From Actinomycetota bacterium (lineage in GTDB: Bacteria; Actinomycetota; Actinomycetes; Streptosporangiales; Streptosporangiaceae): 7,698 nt of DNA. The notes below the pieces were generated by a model. The model was not told the origin of the DNA. It ran no database searches and saw nothing but the letters and a program-made list of their open reading frames with translations. Numbering within the stretch: position 1 is the first letter of the stretch; the number at the start of each line of letters is the position of its first letter. Position numbers and translations under genes: made by a program. The stretch is from positions 1-7,698 of the forward strand of contig DPMS01000362.1 of the NCBI GenBank assembly GCA_003541285.1, given 5' to 3'. Shown one piece after another: positions 1 to 6,042 of this stretch.

Positions 1-1296
1 GCCATGCCATACCAGGGCACCCGCCGCTACCTCGAGGATCGGGTGACGGAAACCCTCGATCTGTCCTACGGGATTCACTGGCCATTCGAGCAGCGCCAAA
101 GTGCCCGGGGGATCCGCCGGACGCCGCTGCACGACCGGGTCGCGTCCGCCGGCGCGGTGTTCGGAGAGGCGGTCGGCTGGGAGCGGGCCAACTGGTATGC
201 GACCGGCGACGTGGAGCCCCGCTACCGATACTCCTTCAAGCACCCGAACTGGTTCACGTGCAGCGCCGCTGAGCATTGCGCCGTCCGGCGTGGCGTTGGC
301 GTGTTGGATCTCAGCTCATTCGGGAAACTGCTCGTGCAAGGACGCGACGCCGAGCGCTTTCTCCAGCGGATCTGCGCAAACGACCTGAATGCCGGTCCCG
401 ACCGCATCGTCTACACCCAGTGGCTTAACGAGCGGGGCGGCATCGAGGCCGATGTCACGGTCACCAGGCTGGCGTCTGACCAATTCCTCGTGCTCACCGC
501 GGCGCTGAGCACGGTGCGCGACACTGATTGGCTGCGTAAGCACAGCGGTCCCGGCGACTTCGTCACAGTCACGGACGTCAGCAACGGCTGGGCGATGCTC
601 GCGGTCATGGGCCCGCGGTCCCGGGACCTCCTGGCCGAAATGACGGACGCGGACCTCTCGAACGACGCCTTCCCATTCGGGACGTCGCGGGAGATCGATC
701 TCGGATACGCGATAGTACGTGCGACGCGCATCACCTATGTGGGCGAACTCGGCTGGGAGCTCCTCATACCCGCTGAGATGGCTGTTCACGTTTACGACCA
801 GCTTGTGTCGGTGGGTGCCGCTCACGGGCTGGTGCATGCCGGGTATCACGCCCTGGATTCGCTGCGGATGGAGAAGGCCTACCGGAGCTGGGGTCACGAC
901 ATCGGGCCGGACGACACCCCGCTCGAGGCCGGGCTGGGCTTCGCCATTGCCTGGTCCAAGCCCGGCTTCATCGGCCGCGAGGCGCTGGTGGCCCAGCGTG
1001 AGCAGGGGGTGCGGCGCAGGCTCGTGCAACTGGTTCTGGACGATCCGCAGGCTCTCGCACACCACGACGAACCCGTGCTTCGTGACGGCGTGATCGCTGG
1101 CAAGGTCACGTCGGGCGCGTATGGACATACGGTGGGGGCAACGGTCTGCCTCGCCTATATCGAGGCCGATAGGACTGTCACAGCTGAGTGGCTCAAGGCC
1201 GGCCACTACCAGGTGGACATCGCCGGGTCCTTGATCACGGCAACCCTGTCGCTCACTCCCACCTACGATCCGCGGTCCGAGCGGGTCAGGGGTTGA
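1..1296 (+). CDS. Dimethylglycine/sarcosine dehydrogenase-like protein, C-terminal part (FAO_M, GCV_T and GCV_T C-terminal domains); 5' end outside window
   Basis: The frame is open from base 1, so the ATG at 4 is an internal codon and this is the C-terminal half of a protein that is normally about 800 residues. Residues are counted from that ATG. Residues 1-65 match the FAO_M linker of the family (YLEDRV, HWPF, ARG.RR.PLHDR, GWERANW). Residues 80-320 are the aminomethyltransferase-like folate domain, with YTQWLNERGGIEAD at 137-150 (D150 aligns with the conserved Asp of GcvT), YVGELGWEL at 245-253 and the HALDSLRMEKAYRSWGHD block at 282-299. Residues 330-425 form the GCV_T C-terminal barrel. 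Family members oxidise N-methyl groups of dimethylglycine or sarcosine in an upstream FAD domain and pass the carbon to tetrahydrofolate as methylene-THF; the FAD domain is inferred here. No frameshift is seen. Next ORF starts 4 bases downstream, as in an operon. The exact substrate cannot be read from this half. Confidence 0.9.
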   Translation, partial: AMPYQGTRRYLEDRVTETLDLSYGIHWPFEQRQSARGIRRTPLHDRVASAGAVFGEAVGWERANWYATGDVEPRYRYSFKHPNWFTCSAAEHCAVRRGVGVLDLSSFGKLLVQGRDAERFLQRICANDLNAGPDRIVYTQWLNERGGIEADVTVTRLASDQFLVLTAALSTVRDTDWLRKHSGPGDFVTVTDVSNGWAMLAVMGPRSRDLLAEMTDADLSNDAFPFGTSREIDLGYAIVRATRITYVGELGWELLIPAEMAVHVYDQLVSVGAAHGLVHAGYHALDSLRMEKAYRSWGHDIGPDDTPLEAGLGFAIAWSKPGFIGREALVAQREQGVRRRLVQLVLDDPQALAHHDEPVLRDGVIAGKVTSGAYGHTVGATVCLAYIEADRTVTAEWLKAGHYQVDIAGSLITATLSLTPTYDPRSERVRG

Positions 1297-1300
1297 GGCC

Positions 1301-1507
1301 GTGACACGCTTCATCCTCACCTTTCCCTGCGCCGGCCATCTGGGGATCGTGCCCGCGACGACCCGCGCCCTGCCGGACCTCAACGCCAACATCGCTGAAA
1401 GTGCCCTGTACGGGGATACCGGCTCCGCAATGGGTCGCCGACCCGCGGGTTCGCCTGACCGATTGCCCCATGCCCGTTCCACCGCGCACCGAGGAGGAGT
1501 TCCGTGA
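1301..1507 (+). pseudogene. purU: Truncated formyltetrahydrofolate deformylase (PurU): ACT-domain start only
   Basis: A 68-codon ORF starting GTG, 4 bases after the dehydrogenase stop. Its first 40 or so residues resemble the N-terminal ACT domain of PurU: TRFILTFPCAGHLGIV, then a helix and NANIAESALYGDTG, against the family pattern of a strand, C-x-D-x-x-G-I-V, and GxNIxxSxQxxD. PurU is about 280 residues and hydrolyses 10-formyl-THF to formate and THF; its catalytic formyltransferase domain is absent. After about base 1415 the sequence is Pro/Arg-rich and unlike PurU. The TGA stop overlaps the GTG start of the aldehyde dehydrogenase (GTGA), so translation of this ORF could be coupled to it. 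Its place behind a THF-dependent demethylase supports the assignment, since one-carbon genes often cluster there. It is most likely a deletion remnant; a retained small ACT protein or leader ORF is possible. The PurU match is from memory of the family. Confidence 0.6.
1491..1499 (+). promoter_or_regulatory. Ribosome binding site of the aldehyde dehydrogenase gene
   Basis: GAGGAGGAG ends 4 bases before the GTG at 1504; its core GGAGG is at the usual distance. This fixes the GTG start, and it lies inside the end of the truncated purU frame, consistent with translational coupling. Confidence 0.75.
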
Positions 1508-3018
1508 CTGTGCTCCATGAGTTCGACCGGCTTAGCCGGAACCTGCTGATCGCCGGGGCGTTCCGCCGGAGCGCCGGGGCGCCGCTTCCGGTGATCGACC
1601 CGGCGACAGAGGAAAAGGCCGGCGACATCGCTGAGGCAACGCCTGACGAGATCGGCGCCGCTCTGGCCGCGGCGAAAACGGCCCAGCCGGGGTGGTGGTC
1701 ACTGTCAGCGCTGGCCCGTGCCGAGTTGCTGCATGAGTCTGCGCAACGCATGCACGACGCGCTGCCCCAGACGGCGGAGATGCTCACCCGCGAGATGGGC
1801 AAGCCGTACAAGGAGAGCGCGGACGAGGTCCGGTGGTCGATCACCGCGATGAACTACTACGCGGAGGTCGGACGTCATGAGGCTGGTCGTGTCCATGGCC
1901 CGGCTGTCGCTGGACAACTGCACTACACGGTCAAGGAGCCTCTGGGCACCGTCGTCATCGTGCTCCCGTTCAATTACCCTCTCTGCCTGCTGGCCTGGGA
2001 GGCGGCGGCCGCACTGGCCGCCGGAAACGCGGTAATCATCAAACCGTCAGAGCACACCAGCCTGACGACGCTCAAGTTCCTGGAAGCCTTCGCCAACCTT
2101 CCCGCCGGCCTTGTGCAGTGCATCACCGGCGGTGCCGACGCGGGGCGGAGGCTCTGTGAATCGCCGCGGACCGACATGGTGGCTTTCACAGGCAGCGTCT
2201 CCACGGGAAAGGCGGTCGCCACCGTCCTAGCCTCATCTCTGCGGCCGCATCTTATCGAGGCATCGGGAAATGATGCTTTCATCGTGATGCCGTCGGCTCC
2301 GCTGGACATCGCCGCCCGTGCGGCCACGTTCGCGGCGTTCCTCAACTGCGGGCAGGTGTGCACATCGGCCGAACGCTTGTATATCCACGAGGACGTCTAC
2401 GACGAATTCGCTGCTCTCCTGGTCGAGCAGGTCAAGGAGCTGCGGGTGGGCAACGGACTCGACCGGGTGGATGTCGGCCCGATGGTGAGCGCGAAGGAGC
2501 GCATGCGCTACGAGGCGGCGGTCGCCCGCGCCGTTGAGCAGGGTGCTCGTATCGCGATCGGCGGCGGCCGGCCGGCCGGCCTGGAACGCGGTTTCTACAC
2601 CGAGCCGACAGTCCTTGTCGATGTGGCTCCCGACTTCGACATCCTGCAAGGAGAGTTGTTCGGCCCGGCCGCGCCGCTGTGCCGCGTGCGCAGCTTCGAG
2701 GAAGCCGTTACGCTCACGAACGCCAGCGACTTTGGCCTGGGTGCCACGATCTACACAACCGACCTGACCGAGGCGATCCGTGCCACCGAGCAGATCCAGT
2801 CCGGGATGGTATGGGTGAACGCTGCCTTGCTGGACAACGACGCAGGGCCGTTCGGCGGCCGCAAGATGTCCGGCGTCGGTCGGCAACTCGGTGCGGAGGG
2901 GCTTGACACCTTCCGTCACACGAAGCTGGTGATGATTGACCCGGCGGCAACGGCTCACGACTTCTGGTGGTTTCCCTACTCCGACGACGAGGCTGCTCCC
3001 CACCTCACTGGTGCATGA
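1504..3018 (+). CDS. NAD(P)-dependent aldehyde dehydrogenase
   Basis: A full-length ALDH-superfamily enzyme of 504 residues (typical length 480-510), oxidising an aldehyde to its acid with NAD(P)+ in the cytosol. Visible motifs, in order: PFNYP with N157, KPSEHT with K180, the cofactor loop FTGSVSTGK (228-236), general-base E252, catalytic C286 in NCGQVCTSAER, ELFGP with E384, and PFGGRKMSGVGR (449-460). The motif around E252 is unusual: IEASGND replaces the common LELGGK. The C-terminus has a DFWWFPY motif, like the WWYPY tails of some betaine-aldehyde-type members. GTG start is supported by the strong upstream GAGGAGGAG. It is the last gene of the plus-strand run and ends 12 bases from the convergent regulator. 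Beside a methylamine demethylase, betaine aldehyde or a related amino-aldehyde is a reasonable substrate guess, as is an aldehyde from another N-methylated compound; the sequence does not decide. Confidence 0.92.
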   Translation: MTVLHEFDRLSRNLLIAGAFRRSAGAPLPVIDPATEEKAGDIAEATPDEIGAALAAAKTAQPGWWSLSALARAELLHESAQRMHDALPQTAEMLTREMGKPYKESADEVRWSITAMNYYAEVGRHEAGRVHGPAVAGQLHYTVKEPLGTVVIVLPFNYPLCLLAWEAAAALAAGNAVIIKPSEHTSLTTLKFLEAFANLPAGLVQCITGGADAGRRLCESPRTDMVAFTGSVSTGKAVATVLASSLRPHLIEASGNDAFIVMPSAPLDIAARAATFAAFLNCGQVCTSAERLYIHEDVYDEFAALLVEQVKELRVGNGLDRVDVGPMVSAKERMRYEAAVARAVEQGARIAIGGGRPAGLERGFYTEPTVLVDVAPDFDILQGELFGPAAPLCRVRSFEEAVTLTNASDFGLGATIYTTDLTEAIRATEQIQSGMVWVNAALLDNDAGPFGGRKMSGVGRQLGAEGLDTFRHTKLVMIDPAATAHDFWWFPYSDDEAAPHLTGA

Positions 3019-3030
3019 GAGCGGGAAGGC

Positions 3031-4542
3031 TCAGATGGCCAGGAGCCCGCAGGCCATCGCGGCCTGGATAGCCAGCCACAAGTCGGCGACATCGGCTGTC
3101 GAGTTCAGCTGACGGCCCGTGAGCTGCTCGATTCGTTCTATCCGGTAGACGAGAGTCTGCTTGTGCACGTGAAGCCGCGAGGCGGCGCGTTGCCAGGAGC
3201 GGTTCTCTTCGAGGAAGACACGTAGCGAGGGCACAAGCTGACTGTGCTTCTCCTTGTCGTACGCGAGGAGCGGGCCGAGGACCCGGCGCGCGGCCCGCTC
3301 GTTGTCAGGCAGGCTGGCTGGGAGGAACCCCGACGAGCCCTCGACGGGGGCATACCGGCTCACCCTGACGCTTGCGGCCGGTGCCTGGTGCAGGGCCCAT
3401 CTGGCCTGGAGCAACGCTGGACGCGTGTCAGCCACACGGTCATACGGCTCGCTGATTCCTACCCGTGCGGTCGCGGGAAGAGCGGAGACGAGGGTGGTGA
3501 GCGCATCCTCCTGATCGGGCAGCATCGCCATGGCGATTCCGCCGCGCGCGAGCAGCAGGTGGCCTATGCCCTGATCGTCGAGATGATGGTGCAGGTCACC
3601 CCACTCGTCACTGTCCTCGGTTTGTGAGGCGACCGCCACCACCCGGGTCACCCCGAGGCCACGTTCAAGCAGTTCATCGAGCGCGACCGTCGGATCGATG
3701 GCGTCATCAATAATCCGTGCGAACAGGGCAGATCCGAGCCGCCGGGCGCGTTCCCGGTCCGCGGCCGAGATTGACCGATGCACCGCTATGACCGCTGCGA
3801 CATGATGCAGCAGGCCGACATCGGGATGGCGGGACGAACGCGGGATCGCCAGCAGCACAGCCGGGCGAGGAGGTGGCAGGGCCAGCGCGACCGCTCCGGA
3901 TCCGGGGCCCAGCCGCATCACGGCTGGGCGTGGGTGCTTTGGGTGGTCGGCGGCGAGCGAGATCAGCGCGCTCACCTCCGGATCCTCCGAGAGCAGAGCG
4001 GAACCTCCGGCGTCGTGCCGGGTGAGGCCGTCGACCACGACGAGTCGCTGGCCCAGATCCGCGCTCAAGGGAGCCAGCAGGGCTCCGATCTCGCCGCCAG
4101 CTGTAAGCGACCGCAGGCGGTTGTAGATTTGTTCGGTCAAGGCCAGCCGAGCTTGTTCCTCGCGCGCATTGGCACCAGCCACAGTGCGAGCCAGGGCGAT
4201 GAATGGAACCTCGGGCTGGGTCAGCAGCACAGGCAATCCCAGCCGATCGGCCGTGGCCAGCATCCGGTCGGTCAGCGGCGGAGCGCGCATGCGGTCCCCG
4301 ATCACGACCCCCGCCAGACCAGCGGCAGCCGACTCCTCGACATAACGCACCTGGGCGGGCACCGCGGATGGGATCCCGATGCCGGTGGTCATGAGCAATT
4401 CCCCGTCACCCAGCCAGCTCCAGGGCTCATCGAGTTCACAGACGTGCGCCCAGGAGATCACCCGATCGGCTCGCCCGGCCCCGGCAACCAAGCGAGTACC
4501 CAACGAAGGGATGGCAACGAGCTCACTGACGGTGATCGCCAT
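3031..4542 (-). CDS. PucR/CdaR-family transcriptional regulator
   Basis: A 503-residue regulator read leftward. Residues 5-125 are the N-terminal PucR (purine-catabolism-regulator-like) ligand domain, starting ITVSELVAIPSLGTRLVAG and including GDGELLMTTG (45-54) and GLAGVVIG (75-82). Residues about 285-395 form the divergent GGDEF-like CdaR middle domain. Residues 436-495 are the C-terminal PucR helix-turn-helix (LRVFLEENRSWQRAASRLHVH, then KQTLVYRIERIEQLTGR). The frame extends to a GTG at 4614, but I chose ATG at 4542: it starts the conserved domain directly and has GGAGG (4553-4557) 10 bases upstream. Members often control neighbouring catabolic genes in response to a pathway compound. Here the gene is convergent with the aldehyde dehydrogenase, leaving no room for a separate terminator, so it likely controls the amine/aldehyde genes, though its operator there would lie off-window. 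No signal peptide or membrane segment is visible. Confidence 0.9.
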   Translation of the reverse strand: MAITVSELVAIPSLGTRLVAGAGRADRVISWAHVCELDEPWSWLGDGELLMTTGIGIPSAVPAQVRYVEESAAAGLAGVVIGDRMRAPPLTDRMLATADRLGLPVLLTQPEVPFIALARTVAGANAREEQARLALTEQIYNRLRSLTAGGEIGALLAPLSADLGQRLVVVDGLTRHDAGGSALLSEDPEVSALISLAADHPKHPRPAVMRLGPGSGAVALALPPPRPAVLLAIPRSSRHPDVGLLHHVAAVIAVHRSISAADRERARRLGSALFARIIDDAIDPTVALDELLERGLGVTRVVAVASQTEDSDEWGDLHHHLDDQGIGHLLLARGGIAMAMLPDQEDALTTLVSALPATARVGISEPYDRVADTRPALLQARWALHQAPAASVRVSRYAPVEGSSGFLPASLPDNERAARRVLGPLLAYDKEKHSQLVPSLRVFLEENRSWQRAASRLHVHKQTLVYRIERIEQLTGRQLNSTADVADLWLAIQAAMACGLLAI

Positions 4543-4568
4543 CTGTCCTGCGCCTCCGGAGCTCTTCT

Positions 4569-4584
4569 GAGAACGCACATTCTC
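4569..4584. promoter_or_regulatory. Inverted repeat upstream of the PucR-family gene
   Basis: GAGAA and TTCTC are separated by six bases and lie 27-42 bases upstream of the chosen ATG, where an autoregulatory operator could sit. A second short dyad, GTCCT at 4593-4597 and AGGAC at 4608-4612, lies just beyond. The arms are only 5 bp, so chance is a real alternative. If the longer GTG-4614 start were used, both would be coding. Confidence 0.25.
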
Positions 4585-4620
4585 GGGGCCACGTCCTCGC
4601 CCGCGCCAGGACACGTTGCC

Positions 4621-4860
4621 TCAGGGTAGCGACCGGAGACCGGCGTGGAGAACCCAAGAGAGCTTGGCAGTGTCAATGGCCAAGCTGCAGTGTCCCCACT
4701 GGACCACGCGCCGCGGTTGCCGACCGTGTTCAACCAGACCGTCCAGTGACACGTTCGCGAGCACAGCACGGTAAGCGGTGACGGTGACGGTGACGGTGCC
4801 GGCGCCATGGCCGAGTGATTCCAGCACGACATCCCCTTGCGGCGCGGCCGTTGCGCTACC
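4621..4860 (-). pseudogene. Possible C-terminal fragment of an unrecognised protein
   Basis: On the minus strand an open frame ends at TGA 4623-4621. Its last 75 or so codons read like ordinary protein (VLESLGHG, then VTVTVTAYRAVLANVSLDG, then RRVVQWGHCSLAIDT, ending HAGLRSLP) with roughly 70-75% G/C at third positions. Further upstream the same frame becomes Ala/Pro-rich and lies antisense to better-supported plus-strand remnants, so only this end could be real. No family is recognised and no start is visible. It abuts the region upstream of the PucR gene and may be the stump of a truncated gene, or a chance open frame in GC-rich DNA. Confidence 0.22.
4777..4800 (+). repeat. Hexamer tandem repeat (GGTGAC, three copies plus one variant)
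   Basis: Three exact GGTGAC copies are followed by GGTGCC. Each strand reads as Thr-Val repeats in one frame, so it may be either coding microsatellite or simple slippage in a decaying region. Confidence 0.8.
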
Positions 4861-5000
4861 GGTCAGCGACACAGATCTGCGTAACCATCTGACGGATTCC
4901 GCCACCCCCGACGATGGCTTGGAGCACATATACGCGGAGGTCGGAAGCGGCGAGGCGAGAGTAGTGCTTTTTGTCCGCAAGGGCACTCCCGCAGCCGCCG
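4853..5000 (+). pseudogene. Possible fragment of a small actinobacterial hypothetical protein
   Basis: In the frame that contains GTG 4778, the stretch LRNHLTDSATPDDGLEHIYA followed by EVGSGEARVVLFVRKGT looks like real protein. The pattern D-x-LEHxYA, then VVLF, recalls small actinobacterial hypothetical proteins, but I recall this only loosely and assign no function. After about base 5000 the frame degenerates to Ala/Gly repeats and stops at 5050, while a different frame (the SARP remnant) takes over from about 5016. That change marks a probable deletion junction. Upstream of 4853 the frame is not convincing. Confidence 0.3.
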
Positions 5001-5015
5001 GGGGGCGGGCAGCCG

Positions 5016-5315
5016 CAGGCTGCCTCGCAGCGGCTGCAAGAAGCGCTTGATCTGTGGTCAGGTCCGGCGCTTGCGGACATTCCCCGCGGCCCACTGCTGA
5101 GCAGGCATGCTGTCCACCTCGAAGAGCAGCACCTGCGGGCACTGCAGCTTCGGATCCAGGCGGATGTCCAGCTGTGCCGCGGGCGCGAACTCATCGGCGA
5201 ACTGCGGTCGTTGGTGGCGATGTACCCGCTCAACGAGTGGTTCCATGGCCAGCTTGGCATCGACCCATCGTCGCCGCTACAGCGTTTGCACCAGGAATTG
5301 CTGACCGCGGGGGAC
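5016..5315 (+). pseudogene. SARP-family regulator remnant: BTAD domain with an internal deletion
   Basis: Coding frame passes through 5016-5315 with a clear match to the bacterial transcriptional activation domain (BTAD) of SARP/AfsR regulators: RLQEALDLWSGPALADIP, GPLLSRHAVHLEEQHLRALQ, LRIQADVQLCRGRELIGELR, SLVAMYPLNEWFHGQL. In intact members that last block is followed by about 28 residues of the type MLALYRSGRQAEALxxYxxxRxxLxxEL and only then by LG(I/L)DPxxxLxxLHxxIL. Here HGQL joins GIDPSSPLQRLHQELLTAG directly at about 5255/5256, an in-frame loss of roughly 84 bases. The N-terminal OmpR-like DNA-binding domain is absent, and the only upstream starts are poor (TTG at 4971), so it cannot act as a normal SARP. 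The frame continues to 5441, but beyond about 5315 it is antisense to another remnant. The family assignment is strong; non-function is inferred. Confidence 0.75.
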
Positions 5316-5319
5316 CACC

Positions 5320-5613
5320 CCGGCCGCCACTCGCGCGTTCCGGCGCCGGGAGCTGGCGGTGACCCGCCATCCCCGGACCGGAAACCTGATGGGTGGCTGC
5401 CTGAGGCAGTACGGCATGGTTGCTATCAGATCCGGCGTTAAGCCCGAACGCCTCCGCGTCGGCAGCGGAGGCCACGATGGCGTCCGGATACAGTCGGCGG
5501 AGCACGTCGCGGCTTCCTGGAAGAAGGCCGGCGGGTAGTACATGATCTCGTCCAGGCAGTGACCCTTCACCCTCGTTCGTCCAGGTGGCATGAACGGCTT
5601 CGGGCCGGCGGCC
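5320..5613 (-). pseudogene. Dimethylargininase (DDAH/amidinotransferase-family) remnant, frameshifted and internally deleted
   Basis: Read leftward, consecutive pieces of a DDAH-type protein appear in different frames. EAVHATWTNEGEG (about 5610-5563) resembles the conserved NEGEGD region. LDEIMYYPPAF (5555-5523) then shifts frame by one base to LPGSRDVLRRLYPDAIVASA and EAFGLNAGSDSNHAVLPQAAT (5523-5392), matching the family's segment YYPxAF-x-xxSRxVLxxLxPDAI ... FGLNAVSDGxxVVLP. RGWRVTA (5375-5355) follows back in the first frame. Restoring one C in the run at about 5525-5519 would join the two main blocks. Between NEGEG and LDEIMYY about 80-100 residues normally present, including the HLD catalytic histidine, are missing, and the C-terminal catalytic cysteine segment (GGGVKCC) is not found. 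Intact enzymes hydrolyse methylated arginines to citrulline and methylamines. It cannot be active. The left end is approximate where it meets the SARP remnant. Confidence 0.68.
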
Positions 5614-5654
5614 TGTTCAGGGCTTGTTCGAGGACCCAGGGCCGCGGCGGCATT

Positions 5655-5885
5655 GTGTGGCTAAATGACAAGGACCTGTCCGTCATTAGCCAGAAGCCCG
5701 GGGTTAGCCTCGCGGTGCCGGACTGCGGCGCCGTCCTGGCCGCGGGCGCTGCGCTCGGTGCGCGCCTGGCTTTCCCCCTGGATCGCGCTGCAACGCTGGT
5801 GGCCGGCATGGTCGACAGCGCCCCCGCCCCCCAGCTGCAAGCCCTCTTAAACGCGGTCGCAGCATCTAGGGTCCAGCTGCGGTGA
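5655..5885 (+). CDS. Unrecognised short ORF, possibly a C-terminal gene fragment
   Basis: From GTG 5655 the frame encodes 76 residues ending at TGA 5883-5885. Codon use is strongly coding-like, with nearly all third bases G or C between 5690 and 5860. It contains an alanine-rich, mildly hydrophobic middle (GAVLAAGAALGARLAFPLD), then a helix-like LQALLNAVAASRVQLR end. I do not recognise the family and see no catalytic motif. The frame is open further upstream to 5559, but that part is antisense to the dimethylargininase remnant. No ribosome binding site is convincing before GTG 5655, and neighbours to the left are broken genes, so this may be the 3' stump of a longer gene rather than a complete small protein. 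Confidence 0.35.
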   Translation: MWLNDKDLSVISQKPGVSLAVPDCGAVLAAGAALGARLAFPLDRAATLVAGMVDSAPAPQLQALLNAVAASRVQLR

Positions 5886-5955
5886 GAGCTGATCTTGTGC
5901 TGGCTGTCCCCGGATAGGTGCCAGTCAGCGCCGCTGCCGGGGGGGTAGCGTGCAG

Positions 5956-5977
5956 CGCCGCCTCATCTGCGGCGGCG
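5956..5977. terminator. GC-rich hairpin between convergent genes, possible terminator
   Basis: CGCCGCC and GGCGGCG form a perfect 7-bp stem around an 8-base loop, about 70 bases after the plus-strand ORF stop and about 65 bases after the minus-strand PAS gene stop. There is no clear T run on either side, so it would be a non-canonical, actinobacterial-style terminator at best. Confidence 0.3.
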
Positions 5978-6006
5978 TCTTGCCGGTGCGGATCACAGAT
6001 GGCTCT

Positions 6007-6034
6007 TGTGACACCGTGTTTGTGACACCGTGTT
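6007..6034. repeat. Perfect 14-bp tandem duplication
   Basis: TGTGACACCGTGTT occurs twice with no gap (6007-6020 and 6021-6034). Each copy contains the short dyad ACAC-C-GTGT, so the dyad centres are 14 bp apart. It lies just downstream of the PAS-protein stop codon on the minus strand. Confidence 0.9.
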
Positions 6035-6042
6035 CTGGACGG

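Larger units (their letters stand above)
5886..6042. other. Non-coding gap with hairpin and tandem repeat
   Basis: No supported gene lies here. It separates the unrecognised ORF from the convergent PAS-protein gene and holds a GC-rich inverted repeat and a 14-bp tandem duplication, both listed separately. Confidence 0.6.

Noticed and set aside
316..1518. 400-codon minus-strand ORF opposite the dehydrogenase
   Set aside because: It is antisense to a gene with unmistakable family motifs; long antisense frames are usual in GC-rich DNA and its product resembles no protein I know.
3019..3030. Bidirectional terminator between the aldehyde dehydrogenase and PucR genes
   Set aside because: Only 12 bases separate the stops and no stem-loop is visible.
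4543..4614. Longer start (GTG 4614) for the PucR gene
   Set aside because: The extra 24 residues are Arg/Gly/Ser-rich and non-conserved, and ATG 4542 has GGAGG upstream and begins the domain directly.
3778..4629. 283-codon plus-strand ORF opposite the PucR gene
   Set aside because: Its Gln/Gly/Arg/His-rich product is low-complexity shadow sequence, while the minus strand encodes a complete PucR-family protein.
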